Of a stretch of DNA of 64,000 nt, positions 23,264 to 34,632 are shown piece after piece. Numbering within the stretch: position 1 is the stretch's first letter; each line of letters starts with the position of its first letter. The notes beneath the pieces were generated by a model. The model saw only the letters and a list, made by a program, of their open reading frames with translations, had not been told where the DNA came from and made no database searches. This stretch comes from Galdieria partita (lineage: Eukaryota; Rhodophyta; Bangiophyceae; Galdieriales; Galdieriaceae). Location: contig BQMJ01000076.1 in the NCBI GenBank assembly GCA_025991245.1, forward strand, positions 1 to 64,000, read 5' to 3'. A program made the translations under genes and the position numbers.

Positions 23264-24939
23264 GTGGTCCTTTCTTTCACGACTACTGATTCATTGATTT
23301 GGATAGGATCATTGTTGGATTCCTTTTCCAGTTGCGCAACAAAAGGAATGGAAGGAATAATATTTTGCAATTCAGCTTATTGTGAATGTGAAAGAAGTTT
23401 CAGTAGACTCGAACGCAACGACTTGTTTCGTATTCTTTGGGAATTTTGTCTAGAGGACAATCTATTCGTCATTGTTGTTGGGAAAAGCGAGGGTTTAAGA
23501 ATTAAGAATTCTGTAGCTTTTGAACCAAGGGTGTTACTACATTTTATTTCGTTATCACCTTTAAGCTCGTCCAATCTCATTGAATTCCTTGAAAAAAGCC
23601 ATCTCGAAACATCTGTTCAATCTCGAGTTTGTGATATTCTATGTATTCTTCGTTTTCAGTAAATGTATTGGCAGAGACACTATTGGAATCTACCGGTGGA
23701 GCCCCTGGTTTGCTTACTCGTGCAGTGAATATGCTTTTGAGTTATGTACAAACAAGAAGACATCCTTTTATGTTGAAAGAAGAATGTTTATCATGTATGA
23801 ATGAGGATGATTTCCAAAGAATCTGTGCTGAACCGTTTATACAATACATATCAACTTCAGACGAGGACAAAAAGACTGAATTTGGCATATTATTGATGAT
23901 GGCTCTGTTTCATATACCTTTCAAAGTAGATGATGAACTAAACTCGGAATGTTATTTGTTTGACGCTATTAATGAAATGGGACTCTATCGATATCCTATT
24001 GATCAGGATACTTTTCAAGTGCTGATTCCAAAAGTTTTCGTTGGAAACTTTGAGTATCTATCATCTCTCTCGTTATTGGAAAAGATACTTCTTGGATCAC
24101 TCAAATTAGAGCCAGTTGATTGTTTCTTTTCTTCAAAGTGTCGAGTATTTGAAGGAATTGTTGCCATCCGACTTATTTTGATACTTTCGTCCAAAGTACG
24201 AAATGAGTTTAGGGAGTTGTTATGTCAGTTATCTGCCATATTTAAAGAAATGAAACTTCGTATCCGTGGACCTTCACCTCTTTATTACATGAGATCTGTT
24301 GGTGTTTCTGAATCAAGGAGTGAATCAAACAAGAATCGGAAAACTTATGGAAGTAATGAATGGAACAAGATTATTCACGAAGCACTTTATTTTGACAAAG
24401 TCTATATTCCAGTAGAAACCAATTCGCATAGTCCTGATATTATATTCAAATTACAATCTCCCGTTGACTCTAAAGTTCTTATTGTGGGAGTTGCGTGTAA
24501 AGGTCGTTGGAATTCTGAACGAATTGGCTGGTCAGATATTATTGAGGAAACAGAAAAATTTCTTTTTCCTATTTATGACCAAGTTTTATCCAACGCACCT
24601 GATAAGAATCATTGTATGCTTATTGTACTTAGTACAAAATTGGCATTCAACGTTGCAAGCGAGTTGGGTGATCAAAGTCGTTGTTACAGTAGTGGAATGT
24701 CTATTGAAAGTGAATCTTTTACTATTCCTTCCAATTGTGAGCTTGTTATTCTTTGTGAAAGAGATGTAGAAATGCTCATTGACAAAGAAATATTGAATGG
24801 ACTTGAAAGAGCATTCTCTTCTACTGATCGTCCCCTTTTTGGGGATTTTGGACCCGACTTACTTCGAAGAATCCATCACAGTTTCTTAAGTAGTTCAAAC
24901 ATATTTAATTCACATGTTCCAGAGATAATTATCGAATGA
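23264..24939 (+). pseudogene. Truncated copy of the same NTPase family
   Basis: This copy lies 260 bases after the previous gene. It is clearly closest to the intact gene at 30653-32803: both have ILW-x-x-CLEDN-x-F-x-IVVGKSEG, a TGG-x-PGLL segment, CRVFEG, SPDI-x-FKL and VG-x-ACKGRW, in the same order. The N-terminal part with the Walker A loop is missing and the remainder appears to have about one break, so it is treated as a fossil. It retains the nuclease-like C-terminal part. Divergence from its sister is substantial, so the duplication is not recent. Confidence 0.65.
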
Positions 24940-26674
24940 ACAATTGAATATAAGAATTCAAACTCTATTGCCAGTACTAGTGGTATTCTAAAGTATATGA
25001 TGATTGTCGTAGAACAGCGTCAAAAGTCATCTAATGACCTACATCACTTGTCATTCGTCTTCACAGATTCTTTCAATCAAAAAGTTTATGTATAACAAGG
25101 TATTAACTGTTTACTTTTTTATTACGAGAAGAGAACATAGTTTAGAATATTGTTATCTTTATGCTACTTGCAAATACAATGTCAGAGACCATATTGAGTT
25201 TGATCATTCATATCTTTGCAATTGACAACTCTGTATGAATGAAGTCCAACTGGTGCAACTATCAAAGGGGACTAGTTGGACATTCTGGAGCTGTCAACTT
25301 ATAGTTTCGTTTTATTTGACGCAAAAATCCGAGAAGAAAATGTGGCAGGTAAGATATAATTTATTCCAAGAAGGAATTGAAAGTATTCTATCAAGCTACG
25401 CACGTAATTGGATTGAATGAATGCTCCAAGAAAATATTGATGGTATTTTTCAAGAAGAAAGATTCGCACGCCTTTTTAGAGAAAATTATGCAAAGTTGTG
25501 ATGGAATCATAGATACCGGTTGATCATGAATCCGGACAAAGTGATATACGCAACTTGATAGTCATTTAAAAATGAATCAATGGATGTTTTAGCACTCAAT
25601 CAATCATTCATTATAAGCTACCCAAAACCAACTCGTAATCATAACAACATTTGACATTTTACCTTTGAATAATGTCTTCAAATTGTTATTCAAACAATTT
25701 CTTGGAAATATTTTAGGTCCTTTGCTTTTACAGAATGGCATTTCGTACAACTCGACCTTGGTTGTTTTATAGTTTGTTGACCTACTGTTGTGTCAAAACT
25801 CTTGTATATATTGTCTTGAGATGATATAGCTCCATGTGAGTGTTGTCCGAGAAGAAACAGTTTCTCCTCAATGACTTGCAAATTGGTCTTTAGTTCAAAT
25901 GAATTCATTCTATGGATGTCTTGAAGAGCAGTATTTTTACTTATTGTCACTTAAGAAAGCAAAACAAATTGAGCCTGACGGAAAAAGACTTTAAATGAAA
26001 ATCCCTTTTGGTAAATAGTCAAAACTTGCCATATATATAGTGCGTCAACATTTTTTGGAAAGCAAAGCAATCATCTGAAAATAAACCAGACAAATACATT
26101 GTAAACGATTCTTATTGAGACGATAAACTGTATGAGAGTATCAGACAAACCAATTCTGGGTAAGTTGAAAGCATATTTTTCATCAGAAAGATTCAAAGTT
26201 TGTGTTAGAAATGCTTATCGACTATATGCAAGGGAGTCGTTTCTATCTTAGCACACGATGCACTTTGGCAATTTTCGTAAACAATGAACAAATGTCAAGG
26301 ATACTCCTAGAATGCTGTATATAGTTATTATCAAGACATAAAAATTGAATAAGTAACAACGTGCTTTTTCAAATTTTACAACATTCTAAACATGGTAACT
26401 AAGAGAAGGTAGTACAATATTTCTCTTTAAACAGCAAGTCAAACACCATCAATAGTGGGAAATAAAATTACTCAAATTGTAGCTTTCACTTGTTGGTTGA
26501 AAGACAATTTTTCTAATCAAACATACTTAGTTTAAACTTTGTGAAACTTTTAGGGTTTTCTTTGTTTGCAAACAACAATTCAGTAGACAATGACTATATC
26601 ATTATTGATTGGCTTTAGAGCAATCGTCCATCCAGCCGGGTTTCGAGATTGTGAGATAACGTTGGACGGTTGCA
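24940..26674. other. Intergenic, no clear gene
   Basis: 1.7 kb between two NTPase family members. A minus-strand frame of 86 codons (25690-25950) has a plausible amphipathic stretch (NLQVIEEKLFLLGQ) but no recognised family and no conserved context. I list it only as a possibility. Nothing else is seen. Confidence 0.5.
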
Positions 26675-29075
26675 ATGCTTGTTGGTTGCTTTGCTTTTTC
26701 GTTTCATTCTACATGTCTTTCCCCAGCCAATGTTCAGTATCCATTCGAAACTAAGGTGTGTTTTGGAACCAAAGAGTGTCATTTATGGAATAGAAGCTTT
26801 ACAAAACCTTTGTCGTGTTTTGACAAGAAGCGTTCTAGTTTCGGTAGTCGAAGAATTATTCTTGCCTCAATCATAAATGGTCGTGACAGGGACAATGAAA
26901 GATATGTTGACTTTAGAGAGATATTTGTACAAGACGATGTTAAAATTGACGAAAAGTTTAGCAACGTATGGTTGACAAACTTGCCTTATCTTCAACAAGA
27001 GTGTTTCTTCAAAACTGTTGCGTCAGTTCTTGGAGAAAAAATACAAGTAGGAGGTAAAGTTTTCAAAGTTGGAGAAGAAACTTTTGAAGACGTTGCACCG
27101 CTGCTTGTTCCCAAGAAGTCTCCCGAAGATTTTCCAGTTCAGCCAAGTCCTGGTAATATTTCGAGAATCTTTCTGAGACGAGAGTTTATCAAGAGGTGGA
27201 ATAGACACATTGAAAGTCTTGATGCAAAAGGTTGCAGTCCTCCACCCCAGCAGATCATAGTTTCTGCAGCTAGTGGTCTAGGAAAGAGCGTAGAGCTCTA
27301 TATGGCCGCTGTGTTTTCAAGGCATTGCAGGATTCCCCTGCAGTATATTGGAAACGCAGAGGCGTGGTTGAAGAACTGTAGCAACATCTCTCAAGTGGTT
27401 TCTCGCTACTTGAAATTGTTGCTTTTTATGAATGCAGACATTTTAGAAGAAATGCCAAGTTTCGAGTCATCTTGATATCGTTCTTTGAATGGTGCCCCCC
27501 TTAAAGATGTCATTTATTTTGCCATGAAAGTGAAAAATATATCTCTGGCTTCAGATATTCGAGATATTATGATGATGCTTGCACCACGCAATTTGTTGAT
27601 TGTAGATGAACATAATGCGTTTTGGAGCGAGTTTGGTCGTAATATAAATAGATGGCCGGATTTTTTCCAGTTTTACACTGAGTTTGAAGTAATGAATACA
27701 GTAAGTCATGGTTCTCTCTTGTTTTATAATGACTTTTTCATTTACTTGAATAGCCTTTTTGTGGAGTTCTTCTTGCAGGTTCACAGCATCATCAGTTTGA
27801 AGATACTTTGCCTGGTGGTTATGGAGATGTCAAACACTATTTGGAGCCGCTAAGTTTCAAAGAATTTGACTTGTGGGAAGATTTACCTGATTATCCCTCT
27901 ATTCTTCGTGGAAATTCAGATGAAGTTGTCGAACTTACTGGGTTAGTTCCTAGAATGATAGCCGAAATGGTGTTTCTTGCCAACGATCGTCCTGATGCTA
28001 ATTTTGAAAGTCTAAAGACACACTTCACCTTGAATTTATATTCTGGAATGATAAGAAAGCACAATGGTTATCTCAATGGGCTTAGTGCTGGAAGAGAAAA
28101 GAGCGATTTTGATTCTATGCTTTATAAGCTATTCATGGATAGGAATAAACCCAATATTACTATTGCAGATGGGGCATATACAAGTAGAGGTTTATTAGTT
28201 GTAGTGAGCGGAATCTACTTACGCTTTTATAACAGCGTTGCACGTGATATATTGTTAACCTCTTTCCTTGAAAGATATGCTTCTGAGAATTACTTGACTG
28301 AATTGTTTGAACGTTATCGAAGTGATCCAAGCACAAGAAGGCAAACTTTTGAAAAGTTATTCTTTTTGTGGTTTATCAATAAAACAGAAGAAGTGACTAT
28401 TCGTTCCGATAGCAAACCCTATAGGAACTTGAGTTTATCTTGTAATAGTTGGGTTCGGTTGATTAGAGAGATGAATTTGATCCTCCCATGAACAAGTTTA
28501 CTCATTCCTGTTGGATATTACTGGAAGAACGACATCCTCGATTCGACTATATTTTTGTGGATATTGTGAATTCTCAATGGCATATATACTTTTTTCAAGT
28601 ATCGATATCTTCATTTTATAGCCATAATCGTGACTCTGCTGCTATCGAAAACTCCTTTTTGCCACCTTCTTTCAAGAAAGATGCATGGAATACTTCAGAA
28701 TCGGCTAACTTATCCACTAGAAGGTCAAAGAGCAAACAAGGATCAATGACAAGTTCCCAAAGTGGCCAAAAACGTAAGAAGAAGAGGAGACGAGCGGGAG
28801 TAACAGATAAGCCTCAGTTAGTAAACTTGATTGGTTTGATTTTGAATGAAGAGTTTGCCATCACGTTAGAAGAAGATGATTCTGGAAGGATTGTAGATTT
28901 TCGTTTATTGGATTCCAAAGGTATTGATTGGCGAGACTGCATAAGTATTGTCTATGTTACTCCATTACCATTTAAGGATGCCAAAGGTAGTTTATCAGTG
29001 CCAGACTATATTGAGTTTCTTTGTAGTGAAGGCTTTTCTGAAAGATTTCGAGTTTTATTGGAAAAAGAAAAGTGA
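26675..29075 (+). pseudogene. Classic Crinkler/RHS-type NTPase gene, looks broken
   Basis: A different subfamily from its neighbours and the best match to the Crinkler/RHS pattern: Walker A SAASGLGKS (about 27263-27290), Walker B LLIVDEHNAFW (about 27594-27626), then GSQHHQFEDTLPGG and a YLEPL segment, and a later 'YTSRGLLVV ... YNSVAR' region that corresponds to the conserved C-terminal part of that NTPase family. The end has an FDYIFVD ... FFQVSIS pair of strands, like the D-x-n-Q-x-S/T core of the associated nuclease domain, followed by a basic cluster KRKKKRRR that could be a nuclear localisation signal. It contains one 53-nt intron of the local type near its middle. About two breaks are apparent, so it is treated as a fossil. 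Confidence 0.65.
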
Positions 29076-30652
29076 TGTTTTACGATCCTTTGATGGAAGC
29101 CGAGTTGTTTTGAGCTTTACGATTGACAAAGACTATGACAAATAATACTTTTTGAATATTTTTTGTCTTGACTGGCAAGCTAATGATGAACAATTGTGAA
29201 AGCAGTAACTCTGAGATGGATGATTGGCTTGCAATAATAGATGATGTACATATCCTAAACAAAGTCATTCTTAGCACTTTGGATGGAAATCAACTCAACC
29301 TCAATTTCAAGTAAGCAGCTTTCGAGAGTGTCTTTATTGGGTATCGCCAGTTGTATAGAATCACATTGTTTCAAACATAGAGATATGCTTTTCAGCCAAA
29401 CATTCATTCAAAAAGTATTCAGGAAACTCTTGAAATCTGTCAGATAGACGAATCTTTGTTAATGAAACTGTTGGAGGAGAAATCGTCGATCACAAAGAGA
29501 ACCAAGCACCTATTAACAACGACACATAAGTTGTCACTTTGAAGTCAAGTATGTTGATAAAAGAAACTAGTCATCTTTTAAATCAACTTATTTATAGATC
29601 AAGTGTTTCATAATCCATAGAGTACAATTGAATTGTAAAGAAATGGAGCATCAATTATTGACTCTATCTACTTTGTCAATTCTTTATAGGAAAACTCTCA
29701 ATGACATCATATCATTAGGACTCACGTAACAAGTACCCGTGCAGACAACGTTCTGTGAATTGACAAATACAGCAATCCAACAGCAGTCAACAACATAATA
29801 CTCTAATTTCCATTACTCTCTATGCAAATTGAAAAAGTCTGGAAAACTTCAAAATGGTACACTCCAAATGTTAACAGTCAATCACCGACAATTCTGGAAA
29901 AACTAAGAGCACTTCAAGAGTAGAGAAACCCAATTGAATTGTCATGCGTTACTTCAAATCTTGTCTGCCCTAGTAAAACAGTTATATAGTGCAAGAATAG
30001 AGGAAAAGCAACAACTGAATGAGATATTTTCAAAATATACTTCCAAATTGAACAAGAAGTGAAACAAGCTAAAGTTGAAAGTTAGCTATGTTCCACTTGT
30101 CGCACTATCTTGTTCCCTTGACACCCTAAAGAAAAGTTTCCTAATGTTTACGAGAACAATCAAACTGTTTACATCTGCTACAAATGTATGACGACACCAC
30201 ATCGAACAAAACAACAGAAATCGAGTAGTGAATGACATTTACAGTTTGAAGTATAGTTGCATTGTGGATAAGGAGTATCTTTGGTAAAATGTATTACAAT
30301 CCAATTTTCTAAGAAAATAGATTGAGAAGAACTTTTCCTTTCTTCCTGTTTATATAGCATATATACTCTTTTTATTATAGAGCTTACGAAGAAAAGGAAC
30401 CTTCAAACTGAAACTACCATTGTGATGAATGGGGTAGAAGTTAAAATGTTCAGTATATAACAAAAAACTAGGCAACGCTTTTTCTTCAAATTTACATTTC
30501 AATATGAAATATCTTCCATCATTGTTTGAGAATATAAATAAGAAAGAAGTTCGTTCTATAGAAATAGTTTGAAGAAGAAAAGCTATTTTCGTCGTCGTCG
30601 GGAAAATTCGCGTTGGCATTTTTCTGACTCGATTTTCAACACCTCGTCCACT
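29076..30652. other. Intergenic, no clear gene
   Basis: AT-rich spacer before the intact NTPase gene. It holds short A-rich stretches without recognisable coding features. The region just upstream of 30653 (30540-30652) is open in frame with the gene and reads basic residues, but lacks an ATG. I see no obvious promoter element. Confidence 0.5.
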
Positions 30653-32803
30653 ATGTCGAGTGTTTTCCAACGACGAGATATGTATGACAGTGTTGTAGTA
30701 GATAGAGAGCAAGACGTGGTTTTAACAACTGGACAGTTGTACGGGTTGCAGGTTCGCCGGGAAGTCGATCGTTCTTTTAAACCAGTCATTCCATTCGCCC
30801 CACATCTCTTTGGAAGTGGAAAGACACGTTTCGTAAAAAGTTATTTAGAACTCCTGAAGAGCATGGGTGAAAGAGCACTAATAGGACCTGAGAACATAAG
30901 TGATTATGAAAAAGACCGCCGGAGATCCTTTTTGGACAAGTTACATGAAGCCGTTTTACTTTATGTGGATATGAGACACCTAGAACCCACCAATCCCATT
31001 GAAGAAAAGCGAAACCTGAAGTGGGCTGTTCATTATTTGTTGTTCAAGTCTGCCTGTTTGCAGTCGGGTCAAGGACAACCAGATCCTGACGAGTGTTTCA
31101 AAGTTTTTAAACTTAGGACTGATGTGCTAATCAAAAAAATACGTGAAGTGTTTAACCTGCGCACTGATCAGTTTCTTCTTGTTGCTTTTGATGAAGTTGG
31201 TGTGTTGGATACAAGAGGAAAATTTTTTGATCTAGAAGTGAATGACGAGGGTAGAGTTCGTCCTTACAACGACTTTTTTGGTATTCTTTGGGGACTTTGT
31301 CTAGAGGACAATGTATTCTTTATTGTTGTTGGAAAAAGTGAAGGCTTAAGTATACATAATTACGCAGCTTCAGTATCCAGGGTTGAGTTGACGTTTATTC
31401 CTCTTTCACCACTTGAAAAGGATAGCATCATCGAACATTTGGAGAAAAGTTCTTCTTCTATGTTTACTGGGAGTCCTAAAGTTTCACAAATCCTTTGTCA
31501 TCAACACTTTGCAACCAATGAACTTGCAGAATTGTTACTAGAACTTACTGGTGGTGTTCCTGGTTTACTTGTGAAAGCAATCAACTACCTTTTGCATTGT
31601 AAATTATCACAAGACCACTTGTTATTATCTAAAGAAAGCTTTTGGATGATAATGAATGATTCCATAGCAACAAATTATTGTGTTGATCCATTGTTGCCTC
31701 GTTTGAGTAGTCTTAGCAAGACGCGTCAACGTTTGTTAAAAATGCTTACTTTGTTGGCATTATATCGTATTCGGTTTGAGTTGGATGAGCTTGTACACCT
31801 TAGCTCTACTTCTGATGTATTTCTGTTTGATCTAGTGACAGATATGTGCTTTTATCGTCGGTTGATTGTAGATGAAAACCATCAAGAACGTTATGAAGTG
31901 TTGATTCCCAAGTTACTGATTAGATATATTGAGCAAAGTGTAAAGAATGATCGATTGGAATGGTTACTATTACAAACCCTCAAGTCGCAGCCTGTGGAAT
32001 TTTTTTATGAATCAAAATGTCGAGTTTTCGAAGGTCTCGTTGCCACAATGTTTTATTTACATTTTTGTTATCACCCGACAGACAGTTTGATGTTTTCTAC
32101 TCTTGGTCAGTTGTCTTCTGTTTGGAATGAGATGAATTTAAAGTTTTCCTCTGAATCTACTGCTTACTATATGAAATCTATACATTATACTAGATCTACA
32201 TCAGAAGTAGAGAGAACGACATTCGGTATCAATGACTGGAAAGAAATTGTGGAAGAAATGTTAGAATTCGAAAAGATATATATTCCATTTGAACCAACAT
32301 CTCGTAGTCCAGATATATTATTCAAGTTGCATGGAAGAACGAGCGGACAGAATTTGATTGTGGGTATTGCCTGTAAAGGACGATGGAGTTCAAATGGTAT
32401 TAGATGGAATGAAATAGTGGATGAAGCTTGCAAGTTTTTGCAACCAGTTCATGATCAAGTCGTGACTGTTCATCCTACAGTTCATGATCAAGTCGTGACT
32501 GTTCATCCTACATTACATTGCATGTTGATCATCATGAGTACTAAGCTATCGACTAGTGTAGCAACTGACTTGAATCATTCTAGTCATTGTTATTCCTTTG
32601 GCGATAGAGTAGCAGGAGTTTTCACGATTCCTCTTAATTGTGAATTGATCATTCTTTCTGAATCAGATGTAGAAAACTTTATTGGTAAAGATATTTTGTC
32701 GAGTTTAAGGAGTGCTTTCAAGTCTACGGATAATCCACATTCGAGAAGTATTGGAATCTCAACAGTGCAAGAAATGGTTTTATCTCTTTCCAAAAATATT
32801 TAG
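30653..32803 (+). CDS. Large P-loop NTPase with nuclease-like C-terminus (Crinkler/RHS-like)
   Basis: The only member of the cluster that looks whole: 716 residues from the first ATG in frame, no intron. Walker A is PHLFGSGKT (about residues 51-59) and Walker B is LLVAFDEVG (about 174-182). A hydrophobic strand with VVGKSEG follows at about 225 (sensor-like), then TGGVPGLL (about 306). Near residue 570 SPDILFKL is followed by IVGIACKGRW, a PD-x-n-(A)-x-K arrangement resembling PD-(D/E)XK nucleases with the acidic residue replaced. Starting at the ATG puts Walker A at nearly the same place as in the copy at 20353, which supports this start. Role unknown: candidates are an intracellular conflict or regulatory NTPase, or one of the reported Galdieria 'archaeal ATPases'. 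Confidence 0.7.
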   Translation: MSSVFQRRDMYDSVVVDREQDVVLTTGQLYGLQVRREVDRSFKPVIPFAPHLFGSGKTRFVKSYLELLKSMGERALIGPENISDYEKDRRRSFLDKLHEAVLLYVDMRHLEPTNPIEEKRNLKWAVHYLLFKSACLQSGQGQPDPDECFKVFKLRTDVLIKKIREVFNLRTDQFLLVAFDEVGVLDTRGKFFDLEVNDEGRVRPYNDFFGILWGLCLEDNVFFIVVGKSEGLSIHNYAASVSRVELTFIPLSPLEKDSIIEHLEKSSSSMFTGSPKVSQILCHQHFATNELAELLLELTGGVPGLLVKAINYLLHCKLSQDHLLLSKESFWMIMNDSIATNYCVDPLLPRLSSLSKTRQRLLKMLTLLALYRIRFELDELVHLSSTSDVFLFDLVTDMCFYRRLIVDENHQERYEVLIPKLLIRYIEQSVKNDRLEWLLLQTLKSQPVEFFYESKCRVFEGLVATMFYLHFCYHPTDSLMFSTLGQLSSVWNEMNLKFSSESTAYYMKSIHYTRSTSEVERTTFGINDWKEIVEEMLEFEKIYIPFEPTSRSPDILFKLHGRTSGQNLIVGIACKGRWSSNGIRWNEIVDEACKFLQPVHDQVVTVHPTVHDQVVTVHPTLHCMLIIMSTKLSTSVATDLNHSSHCYSFGDRVAGVFTIPLNCELIILSESDVENFIGKDILSSLRSAFKSTDNPHSRSIGISTVQEMVLSLSKNI
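32447..32512 (+). repeat. Perfect 33-bp tandem duplication inside the NTPase gene
   Basis: Two identical 33-base units starting GTTCATGATCAAGTCGTGAC lie back to back and keep the frame, doubling an 11-residue segment (VHDQVVTVHPT). The sister copy at 23264-24939 has the segment once (YDQVLSNAP), so the duplication is specific to this gene and, being perfect, looks recent. Confidence 0.9.
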
Positions 32804-34632
32804 AAATAGCATCTTATTGCTGTTTGGATCCATATTGATTTGTTCATCAGAGAAATGTTCGAAAAGTTCAATTCGTTTGTAAAGAAAGCCAATTTTCCTA
32901 ATTTTCAATTATTTTTGTACTATTTTATCGTATTTCGTCGAAGAATTCTTCAACGAGTTTAGTAGTGCAACTGTTAGAAGCTCGATGTAATTTAAATCTG
33001 TAATAACTGTGTAATGTTAAAATTCAATTTCTTTGGAATTTATGTAGAAAGAATTGAGATCTACTTGTTTTTCTGCTTACAAACGTTAATATCAAACGTT
33101 TGCATCGACAGATGTATGGCAACATGGCCTTTTCCTTGAGTATCAATTCGACAGTGACTCCTATCCTAATCGATGTCTAACGAGTCTCTATCATTTCTGA
33201 TCGATGGAGTGCAGGATATGTGATGAAACTATAGAATGTATTGTCTATCGACAGAGTTCATACTATTCTACGTTTTGTTTATATTACGGGACTTGTTCCA
33301 AGCAATTCTACTTATTCTAGCTCCGTCTCAGCTCACCTCTGTTTTTAAGAAGACTCCATTATTTCCAACGACTGTCTTGCAGTCATCGTAGGTGGAAGTC
33401 AATGAGAATTTGTAATAATGTCAGATGAGAACCACCATGCAAGGAGTGTTTTGGACAAAATTGTCTATCCGACACATTTTTTTTGCAAACAGGGGAGCGA
33501 TCCACATTTAATGGATCTTTTCTACTCCTACTACTCCCCAGATATTCCAAGGATAAATGTTCAAATGTGTGCTGTCTATTTTTTTCCTTGAGCTGTTTTA
33601 TCTACAGTCTTCCTCATACAAGTCTTATTATAGACTAACCATGTATCTCTTCCGTAACTTTTCGTTCCACAAGTAGACAAGATCCACGTCTTTAATGATG
33701 ACAACTTTCTGATTCAAACATTTCTATATAGTTAACATCGCTGTTACACATAGGTACAGTTTCGTTCTCATACCGAATTTTCAGCTCTGTATATAGTGTA
33801 GTCAGTTAGTCGAACTAGTGTCCAAGAAAGATTGGAAACTAATGATGCCTAACGTTGCAGGAGCATTGGTAGTTAATTTGAAACAAATACGTGAAGTTCA
33901 TAGAAGTTCTAATGGATAGAACATTTCTCTGAGCTTACAAAGTTACATTAAAATTGTTCCATAGCATCTATCAAGTCAAAATATTTCAAGTGAACTGACA
34001 CTCATTCATTTTTGTTTCTAGACAAAACGGTAACAAGTTTTGACGAAAATAGATCCATTGTCAACAAATTTTAGAAAGTCGCGTCGAAAGTTCTTTATTC
34101 TGTTTACTGGTGAACCTTCAAAGCCATTCAAAAATAAAGATAGCACTCTGCGTATTTAGAAAGCTTCAATCCTCTCTATTGACTCTCAACTATCTCTATT
34201 TCGCAGGAACGAATTCCACAGTACGACAGAAAAACTTTCATAGCAGCTTTCACTTTCCAGAATCAACAAATATTTGTAGCCTGGTATGGATAGAAGTGAC
34301 TCTTGGTACAATATCAAAACTGTTCATAATACTAACAGAAAAGTTTTCTAACTAGCCTTTAAGAGTGAATGAATCAATTCTTTTTGCTTGAATGGTCCAT
34401 GGCATTGAATATGTCTCAAAGAAAGAATTGTTATTCGATGCTGATTACATGGACAGCTACTTTTAAGATAGTTTTGTATAGTTGCTCAATTTGGTAGCAA
34501 TTTATCGAGAATAGCTCTGATACTACACAAGAGAATATGTAGAAGCGGTGGATTAAAATGCAAACACCTTTTCACCAAATTCAATTAGAAATTAAGCGCC
34601 CAGCTATGTTACTACTTGGCTGTCGAAGATAG
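32804..34632. other. Intergenic transition between subtelomere and core
   Basis: 1.8 kb without a recognisable gene. It is less T-biased than the repeat region. The only structured element I see is the nested inverted repeat at 33492-33539. Open frames reach only about 80 codons. Confidence 0.55.
33492..33539. other. Nested inverted repeat, possible structured RNA
   Basis: GGGGAG (33492-33497) is complementary to CTCCCC (33534-33539), and inside it GATCCA (33499-33504) pairs with TGGATC (33512-33517) around a 7-base loop. The two stems could stack with a pyrimidine-rich bulge on the 3' side. No known RNA family is recognised. Confidence 0.35.

Noticed and set aside
25690-25950. 86-codon minus-strand frame between NTPase genes
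   Set aside because: No homologue, start context or conservation can be argued; left as a remark in the intergenic entry.
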